Below are positions 11,195 to 21,396 of a stretch of DNA of 64,000 bases, piece after piece. The notes below the pieces were generated by a model. It did not search any database and was not told where the DNA came from. It was given only the letters and a program-made list of their open reading frames with translations. The stretch's first letter is position 1. Each line of letters starts with the position of its first letter. The position numbers and the translations under genes were made by a program. The DNA comes from Coriolopsis trogii. Its lineage: Eukaryota; Basidiomycota; Agaricomycetes; Polyporales; Polyporaceae. The stretch lies in assembly GCA_020543525.1 (NCBI GenBank), contig JAHYIO010000039.1, positions 1,984,001-2,048,000 on the forward strand, written 5' to 3'.

Positions 11195-12187
11195 ATGTCT
11201 GAGGTTTCACGCTCCTTACCAAACGTTTCGCCCCGCCAAACCTCTCGAATGATCCGTGCTGAACGAGATCCTGTGACATGCTACGAGTCTATGGAGTCGA
11301 TCTCCTCCGCGGAGCATACACTCCCGGGATCATACCCTGCCGATTTGTATCCTGCACGACATGGATACTCTCCGTGGGTAGCAGCCCAATTTCGGCACGA
11401 AGTGCCCGACCAATCCAGCGATAATAGTTGCGAGTCTGCCCCAGGGTCCAGTGCACCATCGCTCACCCACCCACCACTTAGCACCCCTACTACCGTGATG
11501 CTACCAGACGGTCCCATCCACAATGGACCAGAAGCAAGGCCGGAGAACGTGTCCTCCGAAGCTCACGGATTGCGCCCACTCCTACCTTTGAGGCGCAACC
11601 CTTCCAACCACTCGTCTGCGCCCACAGTCTCTCAAGGCAAGACAGGGCACGGATGGCTCATTGTTACATGGGCCGTCCTCTGCCTCCTCATTCCGCCCTC
11701 TGTCAGTGCGCTTCTTGCCATCCCAGGCGGACTGCTCTGCAAGCTCGTCTGGTCTGACGGTCGCGATCTCTCCGCGCCGGACCTGGCGAAGTACTCCGTA
11801 CCTGCCGGTCTCATCTTAGGGCTCGTATGCGCCGCAGTCGGTGCTGGACTCGCCACAATGGTGAATCCCCACACCGCATTGGTTAATGGTGACGAGCCGT
11901 CGGCGGTGGAGCATTATGGAGGCAATGGACCAGGAGGATTCGGCTGGGCTGTTCATCGATTCTTTGCAGAAAATCATGGGCGATTCATGGGCTGCCTGAG
12001 CGCGTGTGTGGGCGTGCTCGCCTTCCCCGACACTCTCGCCGCGCTTGGCTCGCCGTCTGGGGTGGGTCCGGAGCAGGGACTCTTTATGAATGTTACCATG
12101 CTTGGACTATTGTCGATGGGGTCCTTGGTCGGTGTGACGGTCTTGATCAGGCTCGGGTGGTTGTGCTCCGAAAAGTACGACTCGTAG
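11195..12187 (+). CDS. Intronless four-helix membrane protein, family copy 3
   Basis: A 330-residue protein with a polar, Ser/Pro/His-rich first half and four hydrophobic helices: LIVTWAVLCLLIPPSVSALL, SVPAGLILGLVCAAVGAGLA, MGCLSACVGVLAFPDTLAAL and MLGLLSMGSLVGVTVLIRLG. ATG 11195 is the first in frame after an upstream stop and TAG is at 12185-12187. The opening helix and the third helix resemble those of the gene at 9479, and spacing and orientation match, so the two look like tandem duplicates that have diverged strongly. No conserved catalytic residues were seen. A plasma-membrane or vacuolar location is possible but not shown by the sequence. Confidence 0.65.
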   Translation: MSEVSRSLPNVSPRQTSRMIRAERDPVTCYESMESISSAEHTLPGSYPADLYPARHGYSPWVAAQFRHEVPDQSSDNSCESAPGSSAPSLTHPPLSTPTTVMLPDGPIHNGPEARPENVSSEAHGLRPLLPLRRNPSNHSSAPTVSQGKTGHGWLIVTWAVLCLLIPPSVSALLAIPGGLLCKLVWSDGRDLSAPDLAKYSVPAGLILGLVCAAVGAGLATMVNPHTALVNGDEPSAVEHYGGNGPGGFGWAVHRFFAENHGRFMGCLSACVGVLAFPDTLAALGSPSGVGPEQGLFMNVTMLGLLSMGSLVGVTVLIRLGWLCSEKYDS

Positions 12188-12408
12188 TATTGTCCATATC
12201 GTGCCTCGCTGCTTTCGAGAGCCGGTGTATTTCTGTTGTCGCTGGAACGACTCCTCTATGATACACATTGACATCACGTACGAGATCGATTCTATGGTGA
12301 CGATGTTGTTATACATTACGCTCGTGCGTACCCAGGCCGTCTCAAGGAAGACATGCTACGCGTCAACAATGTGTTGAGCCAGTCTAGAGATGGGAGCATA
12401 TGCCCTTC

Positions 12409-14905
12409 CTACCCTTTCATAGCGGCAAATTCTACAACGAACTCTTCCATGGCGTTCAGCGCCTCCATAAGATGCTCGTACTGCAGCTTCTGGCCACGGC
12501 TGCGCGCGAGCGACGTCGCGGTCCTGCACGTGTTCTTGATTTGCCTGCCGTTCGCCTCGCGCTGGGCGAGCTTCTCGACGAGCTCGTCAGGCAAGTCGGC
12601 GGCATCGATGCCTGCCTTCTTAGCGAATGCGCGCCAGATTTGCACCTTCGTCGGTACGGTGAGCTCGTTGAAGTGGAGTGCGACGTGGATACGCGAAAGG
12701 AAGGCCTCGTCGAAAGTCGTGATGCGGTTCGTGGTCAGGAAGAGGATGCCCCGGTAGTACTCGACGTGCCGCAAACTGACAAGCAAGCGTGGTTATGAGA
12801 ACAATCCCAGTGAATGTCAGGCATACGTACAAGACCGCAACCATCGCGTTGCGCTCCATATCATGCAGGGAACGTCGTTCGAGGAAGACATCGGCCTGGA
12901 TTTCCACGCGTTAGAGATTCCTGTTCAACATACAATGAGACCGACTGACCTCGTCGATAAGCACGATGGCATTCCAACATGTCGCGACATCGAAGATCCG
13001 CTCCAGTGCGCTGTCCAAGTCAGAGGGCTTGATTCCCAGGTCTCCACTGCCGACGACGTAGAGCGGGCGGCGGATATGCTCGCTCGTCGCCTCTGCGGAG
13101 AGAGTCTTGCCAACCCCGGGAGGCCCGAAGAGGTTGATAACGAGGCCTTGTCCCTTTCCACGTACGAAGTCATCGAATCCGACGTCGGAATCATGCGCCT
13201 CAATGAGAGAGCGCAAGAGCGTCTTCCTGTCTGCAGGGAGCACTAGACCTTCGAACGTCTCCGTGTTCCAGGTGATCGGGGTGACGTGCTGCACGTTGAA
13301 CTCAACTATTCACGGAATATCATCAGAATACAGCGCATTACGCGAACAATATCATGTTGTCGTGACTTACGCCAGGATTTATCCGCGAGGCTGAAGCCGT
13401 ATAGTATAGGAGAGGTCAGGAGCAGTTGCTCGTCTGTCAGCCCTTGCATTTGTTGTCCCTTCGCGTGAGTCCAAACCATCCCTGGACAGAAAGGTGCGGT
13501 CAAATTGGGCTTTTGCCCTATGGCCGGTACACGCATGCACTCACCCCTCTCTGCAGGAAGTTGTGCAATCAGATCCTCAGCGCTCGGGTTCGGTACTGAG
13601 TAATTGGGTTGCAGTCTAATGAAATTCCCTGCAATCACCACATCGGGATATGTTCGGGTTGTAAATGGAGAGATATGCGCGCTGACCTCTGTCAACCATG
13701 ACCCTCGAGTTCACCTATCACCGGTCTACGTTCAGTGTTACGAACTTGACAGGAATAAGAGAATCGTTTACATTGTACCGGATATAAGAGTCGCACGTCC
13801 GTCGTCCAGCGAGTCCACGATAGAACACATGGTTGACGCCGTTGAGTGACGCCCACTTGCGACCACGCTTGATCAAAGTAGCCTTGAGCCCTTCCGGGTC
13901 GGGATGGTATGCGAGCGGGTATGCGCTCAACCTGTTGATCTTCTGCGTACCCTCAAAGGCACGCACGTAGATGTACGTAGTGTGCCTCCCGAACGCGCGC
14001 CCCGTGGGCCGGGCTGCCAGGGACGTCTGGTCGGGGGAGGCGTCATCGCCGTCTTCATCGCCGTCTTCATCGTCGTCTTCATCGTCGTCCATGCCCATCG
14101 CATCGTCGTCATACTCGTCGTTGTCATAGTCGCCGTCTTCGTGGTCGTCATATATGGTGGCATCGTTGCGACCGTGCGTCCTGTTGGTGTCCTTTTGGGG
14201 ATCGGCCGCCTCAATTCCTTCACACGTAAGAACGTATCGCTCGCAGACAAAGTCACGCCTGGAAGTCAGGAGGCGCAGGCAGCGCAGCTCCCCCGTCGCG
14301 TCGTCCCTGGTGACTAGGATGCTGCGAGGGACGAGGATGCTGTAGAGGAGATCATAGGTGGTTTCACCGTGAGCGATGAGGTTCTGGATGTTGGCTAGCG
14401 TAGTTCGGTAATTGGCACGTATCCATTCGAGCAGGGTCGTCAGAGCTTCGAGCCTCTGGTTGTCGTCATCGCTGCGAAATATGGCCTGAAGCCTCTTTTC
14501 ATGCTCTTCAAGTTGAGTATAAAAGGTTAGCAAGAGGATGGAGTCGAGCTATGACGCCGTTGTTTCATAAGTATGCCCACCAGGAGAGGGCGGGACCAGG
14601 CCGATACGAACCTCAACGGGTTGAGTGTTCCATGACAAGCCGGGTACTTGACCGATAACCTTCTGGCATACTTGCAACAGGTGAACGCTCTTCACGACGA
14701 CTTTGAACCCGATAGTGGGCTTCTGAGGCCTCCGAGGGTCGGGGAACCTGCGTACGATGACGAAGTCGTATTCTTCCCACTGGTCGGTATTGGATCCGCC
14801 GCCGACAGGCTCGACGAGCTCAGCGGGTACGTCGGATATGGTATCCTTGTTCTTCCAGCCCTTCTCTTCTGCATTCCAGTACAGGTCAACAGTTTTGGTG
14901 CGCAT
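12409..14905 (-). CDS. AAA+ ATPase with N-terminal DUF7025-type domain
   Basis: The start is ATG at 14905-14903 and the stop TAG at 12411-12409. The N-terminal half contains the block YPLAYHPDPEGLKATLIKRG (about 13880-13940), typical of the fungal DUF7025 region that precedes AAA domains. The AAA core shows Walker A LFGPPGVGKTLSAEA (near 13110), Walker B IVLIDEADVFLERRS (spliced across 12890-12955), the sensor-1 block ILFLTTNR and an arginine-finger-like LSRIHVALHF. The C-terminal lid follows. A run of about 35 mostly Asp/Glu residues (codons around 14040-14155) is inserted between the N-terminal part and the DUF7025 core; its codons form GAC/GAT/GAA repeats. Several introns of 50-70 nt interrupt the gene. 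Related proteins are numerous in mushrooms and are of unknown function; an unfolding or remodelling role is inferred from the AAA core. Confidence 0.9.
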
Positions 14906-15682
14906 GTTCGAGCGTCGGTGTGTGGTAGTGGGTAGGTAGTCCTGGTAGGTGAGGGAGGAGATGGGGAAAATGAAGTGGGGATGGACGGACTTTATATGTT
15001 GGCTCTGACCTCCTTGTGACTCGTCATGAGTTGGTCTGCGATGGCATGAGGTGAAGCGGCGCCAGAATGAGTGATATAGAAGCCGTTTCAGAGCGCGAGC
15101 CACGACCTATCCTGTGAGTGGCTGCAGACCAGGTGACGCCTCTATGGCAATTGTGCCCCAAATTCTCTTCGCGCTTGTGGTCCACCACGGTCTCTAGTGG
15201 GGAAGGAGAAGGCGAGCCACGCCTCCATGATTGGATGGTACGTGATACGCACAGCGCTTCGGCACCGCCAGACGGGATCCAGAGCCCTAGGACAGCGGAT
15301 GGAAGGCCTCTATACGAGAGTCAAAGTGTCATCCAAGTCGGACACGAGGCTCCTAGTACCGCCGCAGTCATTCATCTGTTCACCTGTGTCCATCAGAAGA
15401 ATGTATCTATGCCGCTTGTATCACCGCTTTCAGCAGTTGACCCTGCTATGACTCAGTCGTCTGGTGATCGCATGGAGATCATATCATGAGCGCACTCACC
15501 CTCGTCGACTTTGCGTCCTCCACTCTGGCTGTAGAATCAGTGCAACACAAGACTTACTTGATGCGTAGCATGTCGACTCGACTGTCGAGGTGTTGCGACT
15601 CCCGGTAGCGCTCGAACTATAGTAATCCAGTCCCTCCATAACAACCATACTAACAGCATACAGTTGAGTCCCTCGCGCTTGC
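14906..15682. other. Intergenic, 0.8 kb, no confident gene
   Basis: Short plus-strand frames (15118-15489 and neighbours) show no recognisable domain and no matching splice pattern. The left part presumably holds the promoter of the AAA gene, which reads leftward. Confidence 0.4.
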
Positions 15683-17429
15683 TCACTTCCTCACCTCCAT
15701 GGCCACCATCTCGGCGGAAACAGAATTGCGCGGCACGGCAGAATAATTGTCGACTTCACCCCGTGGGGTCCTACTGGACTCGGTGATGTCCACCTCGCTG
15801 ACCACAGATTCTTCGTACTTGATTGTGCCCAAGACTAGTACGGAAGTACGATCGCGAGAGTTCTTTTCCGATGGCCGTAGGTCAATGTCGTCAGGGTAGT
15901 CGGGGCGCGGCAGCGTCGATACGGCCGTGTCACCCGTCAAGGACGGCAGCAAATGGTCCTGACGATGCGCGAATTGGGTCTCGCAAGGACTCTTGTTCAG
16001 CGCGCAGATGATGATGATCAGCGTGGGGTACATGCCCTACGACGCAGCGCGTGGCAACGTCAGGCATTTGTCAGTATCTGCAAAGCTCTTCGATGTGATG
16101 CACTGCGACTCACTACGACGGGTATGAGACACCCCTCGATGACAAAGTAGAACCCGTAGGAGAATGCAGAGGTATTGATGTTGCCGTGAATTACCCCTTG
16201 ATAGGTGATGACCCCAATCTAGAGGAGACTCGATACTTAGGGAGTGGTTTGGACATGTCAAAGGTGAATCCTCACCCAGATCAAAGAGTAGAGGGCGCCG
16301 GACTCCACTAGCAGGGTCAGAATCCTCTCAGCACGCGTGCTCCTGGACCCCTGGCCCACATAAGACCTAACAAAACGCCTGTGTTGCCTGAAGTTGCACG
16401 CTGCAGTCAGCAAAGTTTTGCCAAATACTGGATACTGATCAAGCACACTATCAGCGGAATGCACGTACCATGCCTTATAAGCAACCAGCGACGTTGCGAC
16501 AACATTGGTGGAAAGGGTCAACGCCCCAGCAGCGACACCCCATCTGGTCCCACCAAAAATAGATCCCACGTGCCCAGAACCGCCTTGAGAAGGGCTGTCC
16601 GCACTTGGAGGCGGAGTCTGGGATGTGCACGTTCCTATCGCATCAAGCAGGCCCATGACTACCACCACAGACCATAGCGTCAGCACGGAATCAAGAGAGG
16701 CACGTCACAGTACATCGTTCACTTACTCAGAGTTGTGAGGAGCATCGAAACGCAGATGACATACACTCCTATCTTCTTCCTCCATAGAATGAGTGCGCGC
16801 CACCATACAATCGCGTCGCTTAGGACTGCCTAAAAAGGGTATAATGAGGGATGGTCGTGAGTATGTTCCCGCGACAACCTCAGACCATAGAGCTTGATGT
16901 TCTTACATTCACGGTAAGAGCCGATGTCGCAGCGCACAGACGTGGTAGCTCCCAATCGCTGCTCGTAGCAATCTCCGAAGAATCCAGCGTCGGAATCGTT
17001 GCGTGCACACTACTTCCACCAGCGCCCTGTCCGACGGGCCTGGAAGAGAGAAGCGAAATGGTTTGGACTTGGTCTTCGAAAGAAGAGAGCAGCCGGAACG
17101 CCACTACGATAGTGACAACCCAGTAGGCCATCGTGAATGCCCACATCGTGAGAATGACGGATAGCATCATGGTGGACCGTGGCCGCCGCCAATTGTTCCA
17201 GCTGTCGGATATCAAGGTTTAGTCGATGAGTTTGGACATGGGCGTACTCTCAACATACATTAAGATGAAAGCTGCTTTGCAAACAAGTGCCGTGAATAGT
17301 ACTGTGATAGCTTGTCAGTCAGTGATCCGATTGATAGTACATGTCCGACGACCTACCTATGAGTATGGTCAAGGTGATGATGTCGATGAGGACCTCTCGA
17401 GTGTGCGATATGTTTGCCCCGAAGTCCAT
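15683..17429 (-). CDS. Seven-helix membrane protein of a fungal-specific family
   Basis: The gene is reconstructed from at least six exons on the minus strand. The start MDFGANISHTREVLIDIITL is at 17429, followed after an intron by LFTALVCKAAFIL. Further hydrophobic exons include MMLSVILTMWAFTMAYWVV (about 17170-17120), AVLSDAIVWWRALILWRKK (about 16835-16785), LTLWSVVVVMGLLDAIG (16680), RWGVAAGALTLSTNVVATSL and ERILTLLVESGALYSLIW (about 16330-16270). The next blocks are NTSAFSYGFYFVIEGCLIPV and, after a GT..AG intron, GMYPTLIIIICALNKS; the tail is polar and the stop is TGA at 15685-15683. The RAERILxLLVESGxxY and GMYPTLIIII blocks are, from memory, shared by a very large Agaricomycete family of unknown function with GPCR-like topology. 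Exon limits are approximate. Whether it signals is not known. Confidence 0.75.
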
Positions 17430-19387
17430 GGCGGTACCGCTGCGCGACTACTAGAGGAAGCCCTATCCTTGATCTCCTTTCCGACAAGGCTTTAAGAGAC
17501 CAGTCGCTCTGATTTGATAGAATCCAATCATCAGCATGCGCCAGCCAAAATGTCAGCAGAATGCTCACCGTGCGATGCCCAGTCTCGTTATGGTACCGGC
17601 TTCAGAAACGAGCGAGCTGTCACCGTGCGATGTTCTACCCATTTTCGAGGCTCAACTTATGTTTAGTAGTGGGACTCTCTACGTACCAGAGCGTCGGGAT
17701 GAGATATCTCACCGCCAAAGCGCTGAGCGGTGCATGAGAACCTCCGAGACGGGTGGTCGACATCGGATTCTCTCATGATACATGAGAGTATCGGACAAGA
17801 AGCCAACCTAGAAGAACCAAGGTGAGCACACGAGCTTTTCGAATTTTGCCATTGACATCGAGCCACGATCAAACCCGACAAATCGCACGCGTTTGAGAGT
17901 CCATTTCGCAAGATCGGATATCTGACCAAGTATTAAACCCTTCACGCACTCACGAACCGAGTTACGATGCGCAGGAGAGAGCGGAGCGCACCGTTAGACA
18001 ATGAACAGGTCGGGGACATAGCATGCCGCCAAGGAAATCTTGAAACATCGTAACAGTCATCTACTGGGCCTCCTACCCGTCGGAAATCACCTAATAGCGA
18101 GCCCAGAGGGGAAGTAGTGAAACGTAGTACGTCCCTTGAGAATCGTACAATGCCAACCGAAGTGGTTGCACAATGACTGCTTACGAAAGACGTCCAAGAG
18201 GCACCAGGTGACAGGAGAAGAGAGGAACGAAGACTGTCTAGGCACGATGCCTTGCCGAAACTGATGAAGCAGAGGGAGTGAACATATGACGCTGTTCGGG
18301 GCTGGGCAGGCGCACTGCCTGAAGGCGCTGTATATGGCCGGAGAAGACTCCGTGAGATGACGAGTTGCCAGATCATGAGTGTCCCTCGTGCATGACGTAT
18401 CGCACTGGCCAAAATTAAGGTTCAGCAAAACTGGCTGTGTTCTCATGTGCGTAGCCACCCTGAGAGCAGTTGTGGATAGAATCCGTGCCTGTGTAGCCCT
18501 GAGTAGCGGACTGCGTCTTGAGGCTTCCGCGCTAACAGGAGACGTGGGACTTGGAGGGGAAGCCGTAGCACGGGAGTCTCGGGATGTTTCGTTTGGTATT
18601 GCGCGCGTCGCACAGAATGCGAGGCAACGGCGAGGCAGTCAGGTGGATGCATCGTGCACTTGGCCACAATTTGTGCACTGTGCCTCAATCCCTCTCAATT
18701 CGACGTTACGGTCCTCAAGGGCACCTCGAATCCTCGTACAGGAGTGCAGCTGATTAGACTTACCTTGGTCTGGGAACTATCACACGCACTTCAAGATGAA
18801 TCCCTCGTCGAATGTAGCGTCCGTGTCGGCTCCATTATCGACAAAGCTGCAATCCCCTGGGAGGAAGTTGAGAGGATGTCCCGGATCTGTAGATGCAAGT
18901 TCGGATTGTCCGTCGGTGGTCATCGTTGTCTTGAGAGTTTATTCAGAATAGTTGCGTCGTGCATATAGATAGCAATTATAGGAAAGACAAACGTGCGCGT
19001 GAGACTGGCCAATATACGTTCGTTCCGGAAGGAGGGCGCTGGCGACAGTGACCGCGAGAGCCTCGAGGCAGAGGTCACCCCAGTGACCGCTGACAAAGAA
19101 ATCCGGTCACGGCGTCTCCGGAACGCGGCACGCCATCCGACTCTCCGTCCAACCACGACGTCGACGAAGACAGCAATCCTCCCATTTCTTGTGTTTACTT
19201 CCGCTGGACTCAAAGCCACACGTCAATACCGTCTCAATAAGTTTATCAACATGTTTCGGAAGCGTAGGGAACAAGAATCAACATCGACCCAGCCCAATAA
19301 ACTTCTAAAACCCCGTCCTGGTTAGCTTCTGGTATCCGTGACGTGTGGCCAAGATGGCATACTCAGCCTGTCCTAGAAAGTAGAACA
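17430..19387. other. Intergenic, about 2 kb, no confident gene
   Basis: This is one of the longest stretches without a supported gene. A minus-strand open segment starting at ATG 18923 (MTTDGQSELASTDPGHPL) runs 48 codons and is followed by a possible donor, but I could not find continuing exons. A 156-codon minus frame at 17942-18412 has no recognisable features. A plus-strand frame at 18993-19325 is arginine-rich and looks like chance. It may contain a decayed gene. Confidence 0.35.
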
Positions 19388-20216
19388 ATGGCTTTGGCTA
19401 GGGGGATGCTAGCACAACCAACCTCACGTGAATCAACGACTACTATCCGAATTCCTCGTGTATCCACTGGCCCAAACGTGCAACAAGAGGTGACTTCAAG
19501 CAAAGCCGTATATGACGAGTCTTACGCCGTCTTCTAGGTTTCAAAACCGTCATCCTCGGGGTCCTCTACCGCGCCTATGCAGCAGTATGCGACCATCTAC
19601 AACTACTTCAGCCAGTCTACACAGAACCTGCTGCATCCTATATCGGCTGTCGAACATTATTGGACAGTCCGCGCTACAAGGGCTGAAGCATTACTTGTCG
19701 CACACGGGGCTCATCAAGAAGCGCGTGCGGTATGTCCTCAGTGCATACCGTGGAGACCTCGCTGACGGGCTGAGATCACAAAGCGAGAACTATCGGAGCT
19801 GAATGCGAGGTACGAGCGCGAACACGCGCGAATCCAGCGGATGGTGGTAAGGCTGTTCCCCTTTCATTCATCCTCACAGCTGCTGATATACTCGTCGAAC
19901 CAGTGGATTACGCTCTCGGTAGTCGTAGCTGCATTTGGCACAGCTGCACTCCTACTACTCCGCACTCTGTCCGTCGGTCAGCCGAATTCGCGATGGACTG
20001 GCCCAATGCACTTCACCATACCAGTACTATCGCCCTTCGCTTCTGTTGTGAGTAGCAGAATGATGGTTTCCACTACCTGTGAGTCTGAGAATCTTACCGT
20101 ATGTTGTTCAGGTTGAGAACGAGACGTCCGCGGTAAATACACAACTCGTGGCTTTGCTACTTGTTGCAGCAGGCGTCGTATACACGCTACGGTCGTGGTG
20201 CTCTTTCGGTCGCTAA
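19388..20216 (+). CDS. Small two-helix membrane protein, conserved hypothetical
   Basis: Five exons join cleanly, all in phase 0: 19388-19489, 19538-19729, 19775-19846, 19904-20047 and 20112-20216, encoding 204 residues. The N-terminal 34 residues are polar. The middle carries the block YNYFSQSTQNLLHPISAVEH and a charged coiled-coil-like stretch (ITKRELSELNARYEREHARI). Then come a hydrophobic helix (WITLSVVVAAFGTAALLLL), the polar block MHFTIPVLSPFASVVENE, a second helix (LVALLLVAAGVVYTL) and a short basic tail. I believe similar proteins occur in other Agaricomycetes but cannot name a function. The two helices and coiled coil suggest an organelle or ER membrane protein. The shortest intron, 45 nt, has a gctgac-like branch site. 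Start chosen because exon 1 joins in frame. Confidence 0.75.
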
Positions 20217-20581
20217 CGGACCTGCGTGTCTTGCGCATAGACTAGTACTAGCTCAGGGCATCTGTGCACCCCGATGGGCTGCAAATACGACACGGATCAG
20301 ACAAGCTGTAAGTCCCACTGGACGATCCTGGACGTCTCGCACGTTGGGCCGGTTTGGGGGCTGCACTGTAATGATGTTTCTACGTGTTTGTCCCGATCAT
20401 ACTGGTCTTAGGCGTCCATCACAGTGCTCCCAGACATTTGCAAACACATCCGTTCGACCCAGTTCTAAATGTGTTCGCATTGCTCAAGACATATTAGCTG
20501 CATTAGGCGAGCGCTAGGTTTATTCTCCGCACCTCCCTTTATGTGAACGTGACGGGGCCTGTCTACCAGACCAGGCACAAT

Positions 20582-21211
20582 ATGTTTCCTCTTCCCTTCA
20601 ACATACCGAGCTCACTGACAACTCCTCTTGAGGGAGTCGCACTTGAGACGTTGTACGGTCCTCCATCTCTAGAGCCCATATCAGCTGGAGCAGCTACCCC
20701 AGCCGAACGAACTCCCGGTGCTGACAGTATTGCCGGAAGAGCGTCTCAAAGTGTGGCGCGGCACCCTCGACGTCGTTCAATGCTTCTATCAAGCACATCC
20801 GGAGATAGAGACAAACATTGCAGTTATCCTTTGGGCCAAAGTGTGCGCTCAGGCCTGCACAATCCGAGTATCGCAGTCGCTGACGTGCTCCGCCACCTCT
20901 CACAGGATTGACAAGGTCAAGCCCACTCAAAATGACTACGCCACCGCTCTCCCCCCACTATGTAGTCTCGTCAAACACAACCCGCGTATCCTCAAATGCT
21001 TCAGTCAATATCTCCCCTCTCCTGGGTGGACGCTGCTGTCGCACTCGCCTCCGGGTCGCTGTGGCGCGAGCAGGACGTACGGTACATCGGGTCGTTGATC
21101 GCAGACAGGCCGGACCTCCTCAAGTTCCTGTATCGCTTTGTGGCGAGCAACGAGGGTCTGCAAGAGCTGCACAACATGAACCGTCAGCACGGGCATCAAC
21201 AGGATCCGTGA
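20582..21211 (+). pseudogene. Conserved hypothetical gene with two one-base frame slips
   Basis: Three consecutive segments read as one coherent soluble protein but in three frames. Segment A (from about 20688, after an acceptor catatcag) contains PVLTVLPEERLKVWRGTLDV and AVILWAKVCAQ. Segment B, from about 20852, reads GLHNPSIAVADVLRHLSQ. Segment C, from about 20906, reads on to PPLSPHY. After an intron at 20962-21004 the last exon reads SWVDAAVALASGSLWREQDV and LHNMNRQHG and stops at TGA 21209-21211. Both slips fall at a CAGG word (20850-20853 and 20903-20906), each explained by one missing G. No phase-compatible intron explains either. This is either a recently broken gene or two homopolymer errors in the assembly. 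The start at 20582 (MFPLPFNIPSSL) with an intron 20636-20687 is tentative. Function unknown. Confidence 0.5.
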
Positions 21212-21396
21212 ATAGGCTGGCCTGTCGGATTCTATCAGGACAGGTGAGACATGTACGGCTGAAATGACTATGTAATTTCATAGCAAACATAACATACACG
21301 ACAAGTACAGCATTGAACATTGTGTTAAAGACCTAATACTGAGGTCCTCGGTAGGTCTCTAGAACGCATAGGCCGTATACCACCAAGAGTGGAGCC

